A stretch of 64,000 nucleotides of DNA from JBCBGF01 sp039193455 (GCA_039193455.1 JBCCWO010000002.1:124001-188000), one strand, 5' to 3'; shown: positions 33,435-41,775, counted from the stretch's first letter. Notes: generated by a model not told the origin, from the letters alone. Made by a program: numbers and translations.

Positions 33435-34271
33435 ATGGCGCAAAGCTATGAGAAACGGCTCATCCGTGTGCTCGAGTACATTCACGAGCATCCCGATGGC
33501 GATCTCTCGCTTGATGCGCTGGCCGAGGTTGCGGCGATGTCGCGATTTCACTGGCATCGGGTCTTTCATGGCATGACCGGCGAAACCCTGGCGCAGGCGG
33601 TGCGGCGCATCCGCATGTACCGTGCGGCGGCGTGGCTGATCCAATCCGATCAGTCCATCGCCGAGATTGCGACAGCCGTCGGCCACGCCAATGTGCAAAG
33701 CTTCACCCGGATCTTCCGGGAAAGCTTTGGCATGTCTCCGGGCGCATTCAGAACCCGCGGCGAGCTGCGCTCACCGCTGTTGAAGCGACGAGAAGGAGAC
33801 CTTCCCATGTTCCCGGTCGATATTGCCGATCACCCCGCCCGCAGCCTTGCGGTTCTGCCCCACAAGGGCGCCTACACGGATGTGGGCGCCGCGTTCGAGA
33901 AACTGAGCGCATTGTTCACCACCCGCAATCTTTGGGGGCACGCCCGCGGGATGCTGGGTGTGTACTATGACGATCCCAACGCGGTGCCCGAGGCCGAGCT
34001 ACGCTCGCACGCCGGTATCATCATCGCCGCGCCTATCGAGATGGAGGCCCCGCTCGAACCCCTGGACCTGCCTGCCGGGCGCTATGCGGTGATGCATTAC
34101 AAGGGGCCCTATGCCGGGCTGAAGGCGGCCTATGATTACCTTTATGGAGAGTGGCTGCCGAAATCGGGCGAAGACGTGGGGGAGCATCCGCCGATTGAGA
34201 TCTATCTCAATTCGCCTCAGGAAGTCGCGCCGGAGGAGTTGCTGACGGATGTCTGCGTGCCGCTGGCGTAA
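33435..34271 (+). CDS. AraC-family regulator with GyrI-like effector domain
   Basis: The 278-residue protein has an N-terminal AraC DNA-binding domain with two helix-turn-helix units: LDALAEVAAMSRFHWHRVFH and IAEIATAVGHANVQSFTRIF. A GyrI-like small-molecule-binding domain follows from about residue 125 (VDIADHPARSLAVLPHKGAY). This is the Rob/SoxS-like architecture seen in regulators of drug or stress responses. ATG at 33435 has GGAGG five bases upstream; an upstream in-frame ATG at 33405 lacks one. No target gene is obvious: capsule export lies upstream on the same strand and malyl-CoA lyase is convergent. Confidence 0.87.
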   Translation: MAQSYEKRLIRVLEYIHEHPDGDLSLDALAEVAAMSRFHWHRVFHGMTGETLAQAVRRIRMYRAAAWLIQSDQSIAEIATAVGHANVQSFTRIFRESFGMSPGAFRTRGELRSPLLKRREGDLPMFPVDIADHPARSLAVLPHKGAYTDVGAAFEKLSALFTTRNLWGHARGMLGVYYDDPNAVPEAELRSHAGIIIAAPIEMEAPLEPLDLPAGRYAVMHYKGPYAGLKAAYDYLYGEWLPKSGEDVGEHPPIEIYLNSPQEVAPEELLTDVCVPLA

Positions 34272-34289
34272 GATCCTGGTCGCGGGCGT

Positions 34290-35246
34290 TTAGCCCGCGA
34301 TCATCTCGGCCTGGCGGACGATCACCTCGGCCTGCCGGATCGAGGCCAGATCGACCAACCGCCCCTTGTAGACCGCCGCCCCCGCGCCATCGCGCTTGGC
34401 CTGTTCCATCGCCTCCAGGATTTCGCGCGCCTCGGTCACCTGGGCCTCGGACGGGGTAAAGACCTCGTTGGCCAGCGCCACCTGTTTGGGATGGATCGCC
34501 CATTTGCCGACCATGCCCAGCGTGGCCGAGCGCAGGGCCTGCGCGCGAAACCCCTCATCATCCGAGAAATCGCCAAACGGCCCGTCCACCGGCAGAACGC
34601 CATGCGTCCGGCAGGCCGCGACGATGGCCGTTTGCGCCCAATGCCAGGGGTCGGACCAGTACTTTTCGCCTTCGCGATGCATGTAGTAGTTTTCCTGCGT
34701 GCCCCCGATCCCGGTGGTCTGCATCCCCATCGAGGCGGCAAAATCGGCGGCGCCGAGGCTCATCGCCTGGAGGCGGGGGCTGGCGGCCGCGATCTCTTCC
34801 ACATGGGCGATGCCGGCGGCGGTTTCGATGATCACCTCGAGGCTGATCGGCTTGGTGCGGCCCTTGGCGGTCTCGACCGCGGTGACCAGCGCGTCGACCG
34901 CGTAGATGTCCGACCCGTTGCCCACCTTGGGGATCATGATCTGGTCGATCCGGTCGCTCGCGTTTTCCAGAAGCTCGACCACGTCGGCGTACCAATAGGG
35001 CGTGTCCAGCCCGTTGATCCGGACGCTCAGATACTTGGTGCCCCAGTCGATATCGCCGATCGCCTGGATGATGTTCTTGCGCGCCTCTGGCTTGTCGTCG
35101 GGCGCCACGCTGTCTTCGAGATCGAGGTTGATCACATCCGCCGCGCTCGACGCCATCTTTTCAAAGATCGCGGGGCGCGAGCCGGGGCCGAACAACTGGC
35201 AGCGGTTCGGGCGGGCAGGGGCGGCGGGCTGGACGCGAAAGGACAT
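34290..35246 (-). CDS. mcl1: L-malyl-CoA/beta-methylmalyl-CoA lyase
   Basis: The 318-residue protein is the length of Rhodobacter Mcl1 and follows it closely. Recognisable segments are PNRCQLFGPGSRPAIFEKM, NLDLEDSVAPDDKPEAR, SLGAADFAASMGMQTTGIGG and GMVGKWAIHPKQVALANE. It cleaves beta-methylmalyl-CoA to glyoxylate and propionyl-CoA, and condenses or cleaves malyl-CoA, in the ethylmalonyl-CoA pathway of acetate assimilation. Mg2+-binding Glu and Asp lie in the DLEDSVAPDD region. The ATG at 35246 (MSFRVQPAAPARP) matches the family start. It is divergent from dgcN. Confidence 0.94.
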   Translation of the reverse strand: MSFRVQPAAPARPNRCQLFGPGSRPAIFEKMASSAADVINLDLEDSVAPDDKPEARKNIIQAIGDIDWGTKYLSVRINGLDTPYWYADVVELLENASDRIDQIMIPKVGNGSDIYAVDALVTAVETAKGRTKPISLEVIIETAAGIAHVEEIAAASPRLQAMSLGAADFAASMGMQTTGIGGTQENYYMHREGEKYWSDPWHWAQTAIVAACRTHGVLPVDGPFGDFSDDEGFRAQALRSATLGMVGKWAIHPKQVALANEVFTPSEAQVTEAREILEAMEQAKRDGAGAAVYKGRLVDLASIRQAEVIVRQAEMIAG

Positions 35247-35504
35247 GGGCGGCCTCGGCAATGATGTTACGTTTTTCTGGGTGTGCGCCGTAGATTATTG
35301 CGTGATATGCTGCAAGTGCATTTTGCGGATGCAGCACGGGGCCCACGACGCGCGAATTCAGGCGCAGGTCTGCGCCATGGTTGGCAGTCTTTGCACATAA
35401 ATTGCACTTTCGCGAAGAATCTTGTGCCGCAGCGCCATGTACCGCGCGAATTTCGCAAGCAATTCCGGAGCAGTGCGGGCAAAGAGACCGCCGGAGGGCT
35501 GCCC
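35247..35504. promoter_or_regulatory. Divergent promoter region between mcl1 and dgcN
   Basis: The 258 bp hold no convincing gene. TGCTGCA at 35308-35314 and TGCAGCA at 35330-35336 are perfect inverted arms 15 bp apart. GCGAATTTCGC near 35446 is an 11-bp palindrome, and TTGCAC occurs twice around 35394-35407. GGAGGG at 35493-35498 is the dgcN ribosome site. Which regulator binds is unknown; DgcR-type or acyl-CoA-responsive factors would be candidates. Confidence 0.5.
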
Positions 35505-36506
35505 ATGATCAAAACACCGTATCTGTTGTTTCTCGGCGACGCGCCGGATCAACTCGCCGCGAAGGTCGCGCAAGGCATTCGCGACTGGCACCCCGAGGCC
35601 TGCGTGGGACAATTGCGTCTGCCGGAATGTCAGGCCGATGTGGGCCTGCCAGACATGACGCTGGCCGAAGCCCGCGCGGCGGGGGCCGAAACGCTGGTGA
35701 TCGGCGTGGCGAACCGGGGTGGGGTCATCTCGGACCTGTGGAAGGCTGAACTACACACTGCGCTCGAACAGGGGTTCGACCTGGCCAGCGGGTTGCACAA
35801 CCTGCTGCGGGATGAGGCCGATCTGGTACGCACGGCCGACGCGCATGGGCGGGTTCTGCACGATGTGCGGGTGCCCTCGGTCGAGTACCCGATCGCCAAT
35901 GGCAAACGCCGCAGCGGCAAACGCTGCCTTGCCGTGGGCACCGATTGCTCGGTCGGCAAGATGTACACCTCGCTCGCGATGGAGCGGACGATGCGGGACC
36001 GGGGCATGAAGGCGACCTTCCGCGCCACGGGTCAGACCGGCATCCTGATCACCGGCGATGGCGTGCCACTGGACGCCGTGATCGCTGATTTCATGGCCGG
36101 GTCGGTGGAATGGCTGACGCCCGAGAATGACGACGACCATTGGGACCTGATCGAGGGGCAAGGGAGCCTGTTCCACGCCTCGTATTCCGGCGTGACCATG
36201 GCGCTGGTCCATGGCGGCCAGCCCGATGCGCTGATCCTCAGCCACGAGCCGACGCGCACCCATATGCGCGGCCTGCCGGACTATGCGCTGCCCTCGCTTG
36301 AGGCGCTGCGCGACACCGCGCTGCCGCTGGCGCAGATCGTGAACCCCAAGGCCCAGGTGGTCGCTGTCTCGGTCAACACCAAGGCGATGGGTGAGGATGA
36401 GGCGCTGAGCTATCTTGAGGGGGTCGAGGCGCGGATCGGGCTGCCCACGGTCGATCCTTTCCGCCAGGGCGCGGACCGCCTTGTGGATGCGTTGGAGGCG
36501 GTGTGA
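35505..36506 (+). CDS. dgcN: D-glutamate N-acetyltransferase DgcN (DUF1611 family)
   Basis: The 333-residue protein belongs to DUF1611. It has VIGVANRGGVISDLWK in the N-terminal domain and a nucleotide-binding-like GTDCSVGKMYTSLAME at about residue 145. LIEGQGSLFHASYSGVTMALVHG comes later in the chain. Members paired with a DgcA racemase have been shown to N-acetylate D-glutamate, starting its conversion to L-glutamate in marine bacteria. The next gene is exactly that partner. ATG at 35505 has GGAGGG six bases upstream. In-frame sequence upstream lies in the intergenic region and was not accepted. Confidence 0.88.
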   Translation: MIKTPYLLFLGDAPDQLAAKVAQGIRDWHPEACVGQLRLPECQADVGLPDMTLAEARAAGAETLVIGVANRGGVISDLWKAELHTALEQGFDLASGLHNLLRDEADLVRTADAHGRVLHDVRVPSVEYPIANGKRRSGKRCLAVGTDCSVGKMYTSLAMERTMRDRGMKATFRATGQTGILITGDGVPLDAVIADFMAGSVEWLTPENDDDHWDLIEGQGSLFHASYSGVTMALVHGGQPDALILSHEPTRTHMRGLPDYALPSLEALRDTALPLAQIVNPKAQVVAVSVNTKAMGEDEALSYLEGVEARIGLPTVDPFRQGADRLVDALEAV

Positions 36507-36516
36507 TGGGGCGGAT

Positions 36517-36549
36517 GCCTCCGGCGGGGATATTTCCGGACCAAAGAGG
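36517..36549. repeat. Dispersed GCCTCCGGCGGG element, copy B
   Basis: The element begins GCCTCCGGCGGGGAT, has ATATTT and ends CCAAAGAGG, with the same block order as the copy at 18614-18647. It fills most of the 52-bp gap between dgcN and dgcA, so it is transcribed within the operon. Confidence 0.6.
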
Positions 36550-36558
36550 GGCCGGGCC

Positions 36559-37524
36559 GTGCGCCTGACGGTCACCCGCGATACCTTCCCGCTGGCCGAG
36601 GCCTTTACCATTTCGCGCGGGTCGCGGACCGAGGCGCATGTGCTGAGCGTGCTGGCCGAGGATGGCGCCCATCGCGGATGGGGCGAGTGCGTGCCCTATG
36701 CCCGCTATGGCGAGACACTGGACAGTGTGACGGCCCAGATCGAGGGATTGCCGGACGGCATCGACCGCGCAACCGTGCAAGAGGCGCTGCCCCCCGGTGC
36801 GGCGCGCAACGCGGTGGATTGTGCGCTCTGGGATCTGGAGGCAAAGGCGGCGGGCCGCCGGGCCTGGGATCTGGCGGGTCTGCCCGCGCCGGGGCCCGAG
36901 ATCACCGCCTTCACCCTGTCGCTCGACACGCCGGACAACATGCGCGCGGCGGCGGCGCGCCATGCGCATCGCCCGCTTCTGAAGATCAAGCTTGGCACCG
37001 CCGACGACATGGCCCGGCTGGAGGCCGTCCGCGCGGGTGCACCGGACGCGCGAATCATTGTCGACGCGAATGAGGGCTGGAGCGCCGAGGTTTATTCCGA
37101 TCTGGCCCCGCACCTTGTGCGCCTGGGTGTTGCCCTGGTGGAACAGCCCCTGCCCGCCGGTGCCGACGATATGCTGGCCGAGATTGAGCGCCCATTGCCG
37201 GTATGCGCCGATGAAAGCTGTCATGATCGCGCCTCGCTGCCGGACCTTGTGGGGAAGTACGACATGGTCAACGTCAAGCTGGACAAGGCGGGCGGCCTGA
37301 CCGAGGCGCTGGCGTTGAAAGAGGCGGCAATCGCCCAGGGCTATGGCATCATGGTGGGCTGTATGGTGGGCTCGTCCCTGGCGATGGCGCCTGCCGTGCT
37401 GTTGGCCCAGGGGGCGGCTGTGACCGATCTTGATGGTCCGCTTCTCTTGGCAGAAGACCGCCCCGCCGCGTTGCGTTATGATGACCGGGGGGTGCATCCC
37501 CCGGAGCCAGCGCTCTGGGGCTAG
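36559..37524 (+). CDS. dgcA: N-acetyl-D-glutamate racemase DgcA (enolase superfamily)
   Basis: This 321-residue protein is a muconate-lactonising-type enolase-superfamily member related to dipeptide epimerases. It has the catalytic KxK pair in LLKIKLG, metal ligands in IVDANEGW, VEQPLP and CADESCHD, and the opposing lysine in VNVKLDKAGG. Next to dgcN it should interconvert N-acetyl-D- and N-acetyl-L-glutamate. The start is GTG at 36559 (RLTVTRDTFPL), as the dispersed repeat lies just upstream. A dipeptide epimerase is the main alternative, but the neighbour argues for DgcA. Confidence 0.87.
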   Translation: MRLTVTRDTFPLAEAFTISRGSRTEAHVLSVLAEDGAHRGWGECVPYARYGETLDSVTAQIEGLPDGIDRATVQEALPPGAARNAVDCALWDLEAKAAGRRAWDLAGLPAPGPEITAFTLSLDTPDNMRAAAARHAHRPLLKIKLGTADDMARLEAVRAGAPDARIIVDANEGWSAEVYSDLAPHLVRLGVALVEQPLPAGADDMLAEIERPLPVCADESCHDRASLPDLVGKYDMVNVKLDKAGGLTEALALKEAAIAQGYGIMVGCMVGSSLAMAPAVLLAQGAAVTDLDGPLLLAEDRPAALRYDDRGVHPPEPALWG

Positions 37525-37539
37525 GTCAGGAGCGCTTGA

Positions 37540-38307
37540 ATGGAGCGGATGTTCGAGGCGGCAAAGCTTGATGTCGCCACCTTGCCCGACGGGCTGACCC
37601 ATCTGAGCGTTTACACCATCCGGAAGGCGGATTTGCGTCGGCTTTCCGGGATCGACCGGTTTCCGCTGCAATCCCTGTCGCTGCGATGGCTGTCGGCGCC
37701 CGATCTGACGCAGGTGCCGTTGGCAAAGACGCTGACCACGCTCAGCCTGTCGCAATCGCCAAAGCTGCGGTCGCTCGCGGGGCTTGAGCGGGCCCCCAAG
37801 CTCACGTCGTTGTTCCTTGAGGACAATGGATGCCTTGAGGATGCGGGCGCGCTGCACAGCCTGCCGGACCTCAAGGCGTTGACCATTTTGGGGAGCACGG
37901 ATGGCGGGCAGAAGATCGAGACGCTGGAGTTCCTTGACGGTCTCAACCTCACCACCCTGAGCCTGCGTGCGGTCCAGGGCGCGGACCTGGATCTTGGCCC
38001 CGTGGCACGCATGGGATCGCTGACAGAGATTGATATCCACGGCCCGAACTTTCGGCCCGAGGAACTGGCCAAGGTCGCAGCAGCGCACCCGGCCTTTCAC
38101 GAGCAACTGATGACGCTTGAGGATTATCCCGCCGATATGGGCATGCGCTGCAAGAAATGCGGCGGCGTTCAGAAGCAGCTGTTCCTGCGCAAAGTCAAAG
38201 GCCTGTGGTGCCCGGTCTGCGACGCGGCGGGGCTGGCCAAGCAGCTTGACGGGTTTGAGGCCATGGTGGCGGCCGCGCGGCTCGACAACCCCGGCGGCGC
38301 GGCCTAG
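37540..38307 (+). CDS. Leucine-rich-repeat protein with C-terminal zinc ribbon, unknown function
   Basis: The 255-residue protein has six or more irregular leucine-rich units, such as LQSLSLRWLSAPDL, LTTLSLSQSPKLRSL and LTSLFLEDNGCLEDA. These fill residues 15-175. A C-terminal zinc ribbon follows with Cys204, Cys207, Cys224 and Cys227 (CX2C-X16-CX2C). No signal peptide or helix is seen, so it is cytoplasmic. I do not know a family with this pairing. It starts 15 bp after dgcA and 28 bp before the D-amino-acid aminotransferase gene, so it is inside the D-amino-acid operon. A scaffold or protein-binding role is possible but unproved. Confidence 0.68.
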   Translation: MERMFEAAKLDVATLPDGLTHLSVYTIRKADLRRLSGIDRFPLQSLSLRWLSAPDLTQVPLAKTLTTLSLSQSPKLRSLAGLERAPKLTSLFLEDNGCLEDAGALHSLPDLKALTILGSTDGGQKIETLEFLDGLNLTTLSLRAVQGADLDLGPVARMGSLTEIDIHGPNFRPEELAKVAAAHPAFHEQLMTLEDYPADMGMRCKKCGGVQKQLFLRKVKGLWCPVCDAAGLAKQLDGFEAMVAAARLDNPGGAA

Positions 38308-38335
38308 GAACGGGCCAACAAGGACAGGAGAGTTC

Positions 38336-39190
38336 ATGAGCCGGATCGTCTATGTCAATGGAGAGTACCTGCCCGAGGATGAGGCCAAAGTATCGGTCTT
38401 TGACCGCGGCTTTCTCTTTGCCGACGGCGTTTACGAGGTGACCAGCGTTCTGGACGGAAAGCTCATCGATTTCGAAGGCCACGCCACGCGGCTCGCCCGG
38501 TCGCTGGGCGAGTTGGAGATGGAGAGCCCGGTCACCTCGGACGAGCTGCTCGATATCCACCGCACGCTGGTTGCGCGCAACGGGATCGAGGACGGCCTTG
38601 TCTATCTGCAGATCACCCGCGGCGCCGCGGATCGCGATTTTGCCTATCCCGAGGGGGCGCAGCCGACGATCGTGCTGTTCACCCAGGCGAAACCCGGTCT
38701 TGCCGATAGCCCCGCGTCGAAAACCGGGATCAAGGTGATTTCGATCCCCGACATCCGCTGGGGCCGGCGCGATATTAAGACGGTGCAACTGCTGTATCCG
38801 TCGATGGGCAAGATGGCGGCGAAGAAGGCCGGGGCCGACGATGCGTGGATGATCCAGGATGGCGAGGTCACCGAAGGCACCTCGAACAACGCCTACATCG
38901 TGAAGGGGCGCAAGATCATCACCCGGCATCTGGGCACCGAAATCCTGCATGGCATCACCCGCGCTGCCGTCCTCCGCTTTGCCCGCGAAGCGCAGATGGA
39001 GGTTGAAGAGCGTGCCTTCACGATCGATGAGGCCAAGTCCGCCGACGAGGCTTTTGTCACCTCGGCCTCTTCGTTCGTGATGCCGGTGGTCGAGATCGAC
39101 GGCACCGCGCTGGGCGATGGCACCCCCGGCCCGGTCGCGCGCCGAATGCGCGAGGTTTACCTTGATGAAAGCCGGAAAGCCGCGGTCTAG
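38336..39190 (+). CDS. dat: D-amino-acid aminotransferase (class IV, D-alanine type)
   Basis: The 284-residue PLP enzyme begins RIVYVNGEYLPEDEAKVSVFDRGF, shown here across residues 3-27, the standard start of fold-type IV D-alanine aminotransferases. The PLP lysine is in RRDIKTVQLL, and GEVTEGTSNNAYIV matches the phosphate-binding region. It transfers the amino group of D-alanine or D-glutamate to keto acids. AGGAGAG precedes the ATG at 38336. With dgcN and dgcA it forms a D-amino-acid use group. Branched-chain aminotransferase is excluded by length and motif detail. Confidence 0.89.
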   Translation: MSRIVYVNGEYLPEDEAKVSVFDRGFLFADGVYEVTSVLDGKLIDFEGHATRLARSLGELEMESPVTSDELLDIHRTLVARNGIEDGLVYLQITRGAADRDFAYPEGAQPTIVLFTQAKPGLADSPASKTGIKVISIPDIRWGRRDIKTVQLLYPSMGKMAAKKAGADDAWMIQDGEVTEGTSNNAYIVKGRKIITRHLGTEILHGITRAAVLRFAREAQMEVEERAFTIDEAKSADEAFVTSASSFVMPVVEIDGTALGDGTPGPVARRMREVYLDESRKAAV

Positions 39191-40029
39191 ACCGTCTGAA
39201 CGGTGATCCCCGTGGGCGTAAAGCCCGGCGTCTGACCTTCGAGGATGGCTACCAGCGTGCCGTCCACGAAAAGCTGCACGTCGCCTGTGACGCCGTCTTG
39301 CGAAAAGGTCAGGTCGCTGTTGTCAAGCGCCGCAAATGTGCCGCTGTCGAAGGTGAGCGTCAGCGTCTCGGTCGCCGGGTCGAAATCAGTCAGGATGATG
39401 TTGTCTTCGCCAAGCTCGTCAAAGCGGCCTTCGAAGGTGTCGACCTGCGTGTTCATCGGATCGCCGTCGCCGGTCAGCGTGTCGCCATCATCGCCGATCA
39501 GCGTGTCTGACCCGAACCCGCCAAACAGCCGGTCCGGCGTGCCATCGCCCGGGTTGTCCACGGCGTTCAGGATGTCGGCGCCTTCGTTGCCGCGCAGCGT
39601 GTTGGTGCCGAACCGGTCGAGGATCTCGTCGTTGCCGCCGCCGCCGTTGATCGTGTCGTTGCCGCCATCCTGCGGCACGCCCATCAGATCGGCGCCGATG
39701 GACCTGTCGGGCCCGTCATCGAGGAACACCTCGTCATTGCCCGGCCCGCCGGTCACAATGTCAGAACCGCCGCCGGCAAAAACGGTATCGTCGCCCTCTC
39801 CTGCGTTCGCCTCATCCGATCCGATGCCAAGAAAGAGCTGATCGTTTCCGCCCAGCGCATTGACGATGTCGTCGCCCGCGCCCGCTTCGATCCTGTCCGG
39901 CCCATCGGTGCCGGTGATCACGTCGTCGCCCGCGTTTGCCGCGGGCGCGTCGTCGTCACCGTCGCCGCCGCCCAAAAGACTGACCGTCAGGCCAAGCCCC
40001 ACCAAAACCGAGAGAAGCGCGAATTCCAT
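39187..40029 (-). CDS. RTX-type calcium-binding repeat protein
   Basis: The 280-residue protein has a short N-terminal hydrophobic helix (FALLSVLVGLGLTVSLLGG). It then has about 130 residues of nonapeptide-like Ca2+-binding repeats such as AGAGDDIVNALGGND, AGGGSDIVTGGPGND and NGGGGNDEILD. A beta-rich C-terminal domain (LTLTFDSGTFAALDNSDLT) ends the chain. It is probably anchored or exported by a dedicated type I system, but no exporter genes are here. Very acidic. The stop overlaps the convergent dat stop inside the palindrome CGGTCTAGACCG. Related small RTX proteins are common in Rhodobacteraceae; the function is unknown. Confidence 0.83.
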   Translation of the reverse strand: MEFALLSVLVGLGLTVSLLGGGDGDDDAPAANAGDDVITGTDGPDRIEAGAGDDIVNALGGNDQLFLGIGSDEANAGEGDDTVFAGGGSDIVTGGPGNDEVFLDDGPDRSIGADLMGVPQDGGNDTINGGGGNDEILDRFGTNTLRGNEGADILNAVDNPGDGTPDRLFGGFGSDTLIGDDGDTLTGDGDPMNTQVDTFEGRFDELGEDNIILTDFDPATETLTLTFDSGTFAALDNSDLTFSQDGVTGDVQLFVDGTLVAILEGQTPGFTPTGITVQTV

Positions 40030-40113
40030 CGCTTACCACCGCCCGTTATCTGCCTCAGCGCAGAGGGTGTTCAGGCGGGGGAGTCCGGTCAAGGGTGAAA
40101 GGGGTGCTAAACC

Positions 40114-40380
40114 CTATCTGTCACCCAAAAAAACGCCTCTGACAGAGTATTCTCCACCGATGATTGATTTGGCCATATTGCGCTTATCGTTTTGCGAGCG
40201 ATTGCCGGTCAGGACGGTGTGCAGGCTGGCCAGTTGGTTGGTCGTCAGATCGTCGACATCCACGTCCAGGCGCATGTGTTTGAGGTCACGCGCAACCGAC
40301 ATCGCCAGCTGCGAGGACGCCGCGACGGGGGCTGCGGATACCGTCGCGACGAGGGCCAAGATGGCGGTGGTTCGGATCAC
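40114..40380 (-). CDS. Small secreted protein, second of a paralogous pair
   Basis: The 88-residue product has a signal peptide, TTAILALVATVSAAPVAA. Its short mature part has DVDVDDLTTNQLASLHTVLTG. That segment aligns with LETDVSQLNTAEAAQLHLILS in the gene just upstream, so the two appear to be tandem duplicates that have diverged. The start is GTG at 40380, overlapping the upstream TGA by four bases. No family is recognised. It should be periplasmic. Confidence 0.62.
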   Translation of the reverse strand: MIRTTAILALVATVSAAPVAASSQLAMSVARDLKHMRLDVDVDDLTTNQLASLHTVLTGNRSQNDKRNMAKSIIGGEYSVRGVFLGDR

Positions 40381-40661
40381 CCCTGCAGCCTTTCCTCTTG
40401 GAGCCGCCGCCGTTCGGAGTTTGCGATCACGGCCTTCAGGCGCCGCCGGGTGTCGAAGAACCGCTTTTCGGGCGAGGACAGGATCAGGTGCAGCTGCGCT
40501 GCTTCGGCGGTGTTGAGCTGCGAGACATCCGTCTCTAGCCAAAAGTCATCGAGACCGCGGTCGATCCGGTCCAGCAATTGCGGGTTGGGATCGGCCAGTG
40601 ACGGCGCCGCGATTGCTGTCGCAACGGCGAGCGCCAGGGCAAATAGAGGTGTGCGTGTCAT
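40377..40661 (-). CDS. Small secreted protein, first of a paralogous pair
   Basis: The 94-residue product has a signal peptide, PLFALALAVATAIAAPSLA, with cleavage likely before DPNP. A short helical mature region follows, with VSQLNTAEAAQLHLILSSPEK and a basic tail, RRLKAVIANSERRRLQEE. Position and sequence show relation to the next gene, which overlaps it as GTGA. The ATG at 40661 begins the signal peptide; longer in-frame forms lack one. Function unknown. Confidence 0.65.
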   Translation of the reverse strand: MTRTPLFALALAVATAIAAPSLADPNPQLLDRIDRGLDDFWLETDVSQLNTAEAAQLHLILSSPEKRFFDTRRRLKAVIANSERRRLQEERLQG

Positions 40662-40713
40662 GCTTGGAAGGGTAGGGAGCCGCCCGCCCACCGGCAAATC
40701 ACGATTAGGGTGA

Positions 40714-41013
40714 TCAATCGTGTGCCTTTGACGCTTCGGCAAAAGCGGCCTGCTGTTCTGCCGTCGCCTCGGTCTGATATTTCTCTTTCCAGATGGCATA
40801 GGGCATCCCGTAAACGATCTCGCGGCCTTCGTCTTTGCTGACCTCGATGCCGCGTTCGGCAGCAGCCTCTTGATACCAGCGGCTCAGGCAGTTCCGGCAA
40901 AACCCGGTCAGGTTCATCATGTCGATGTTTTGCACATCCGTGCGCTCGCCCAGATGCTCCACCAGGCGGCGGAAGGCGGCGGCTTCAAGTTCGGTGCGGG
41001 TTTGGTCATCCAT
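40714..41013 (-). CDS. DUF1244 family protein
   Basis: The 99-residue protein matches the DUF1244 family, with DVQNIDMMNLTGFCRNCLSRWY and EGREIVYGMPYAIWKEKYQ, each given in part. The two cysteines in FCRNC are characteristic. It is a small helical cytoplasmic protein found across alphaproteobacteria without an assigned biochemical role. It lies 21 bp downstream of the N-formylglutamate amidohydrolase gene on the same strand, so the two are probably co-transcribed. Confidence 0.87.
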   Translation of the reverse strand: MDDQTRTELEAAAFRRLVEHLGERTDVQNIDMMNLTGFCRNCLSRWYQEAAAERGIEVSKDEGREIVYGMPYAIWKEKYQTEATAEQQAAFAEASKAHD

Positions 41014-41034
41014 GGTCGGGCTCCTTGCGTTGCG

Positions 41035-41775
41035 CTAAAGATGGGCGTCCTTGCGCGCGGCGTCCAGTATCGGGGCCAACCGATCTGCCCAGGCCTTTTG
41101 CTGATCCTCCGTCTCGATCAGATCATGGCGCAGCTCGATCAGCGCGTTGGGCCGCCCCGGTATGAGCGCGTGGCGGTCCACCGCATCGCCCGGCAGGTGG
41201 CCGGCATAGGGTTCGTTTTCACCAATCGTCAGATCCCGTTCCGCCTTCAGCCGCGCGATCAGGGGCTGCGACAGGCGCTGATCATCGGCAAAAAGAATGC
41301 CCACATGCCAGGGGCGCGGGGCACGGCCATTCAGACGTGGGGTAAAGCTGTGCACGGCGATGATGATCGTCTCGGGCACCTTGGCGGCCAGCGCGGCATA
41401 GGCCGTGTGGTAGGGGCGATAATAGCGATCGAGCCGCCGCGCCCGTTCCGCGCTGTCGATATGGCGGTTGCCGGGCACGATGGTGTGGTCATAGACCTTC
41501 ATGATCAGCGTAGGATCATCCTCGCCCCGGTTGGGATCGATCACCAGCCGCGAGAACCCGCCCAGAATCGTGCGCGCGCCCAGGGCCGCGCCCAAATGCC
41601 GGGCCACCCCGGCTGCGCCGACATCGAAGGCAATGTGGCGCGCCATTTGTTCCGGTGGCAGGCCCAGCGAACCCCCGTCGATTTCCAGCGGCACGCGGTT
41701 TGATGCATGGTCGCAGGCGACCAGCCAGGGGCCGGTCCGATCGGCGCCGATGATCTCATAAGGCTGATCCGTCAT
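41035..41775 (-). CDS. N-formylglutamate amidohydrolase family protein
   Basis: This 246-residue hydrolase has VACDHASNRVPLEI and RLVIDPNRGEDDPTLI. It also has IIIAVHSFTPRLNG, with His and Glu residues typical of the N-formylglutamate amidohydrolase (HutG2/NfgA) family. The reaction would be release of formate from N-formyl-L-glutamate, the last step of one histidine degradation route. No hut genes are next to it, so the true substrate may differ. The gene is divergent from pyruvate kinase. Length is usual. Confidence 0.88.
   Translation of the reverse strand: MTDQPYEIIGADRTGPWLVACDHASNRVPLEIDGGSLGLPPEQMARHIAFDVGAAGVARHLGAALGARTILGGFSRLVIDPNRGEDDPTLIMKVYDHTIVPGNRHIDSAERARRLDRYYRPYHTAYAALAAKVPETIIIAVHSFTPRLNGRAPRPWHVGILFADDQRLSQPLIARLKAERDLTIGENEPYAGHLPGDAVDRHALIPGRPNALIELRHDLIETEDQQKAWADRLAPILDAARKDAHL

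Noticed and set aside
36373..38337. 654-codon open frame on the minus strand across dgcA and the LRR gene
   Set aside because: Both sense genes have strong motifs; the antisense frame has none.
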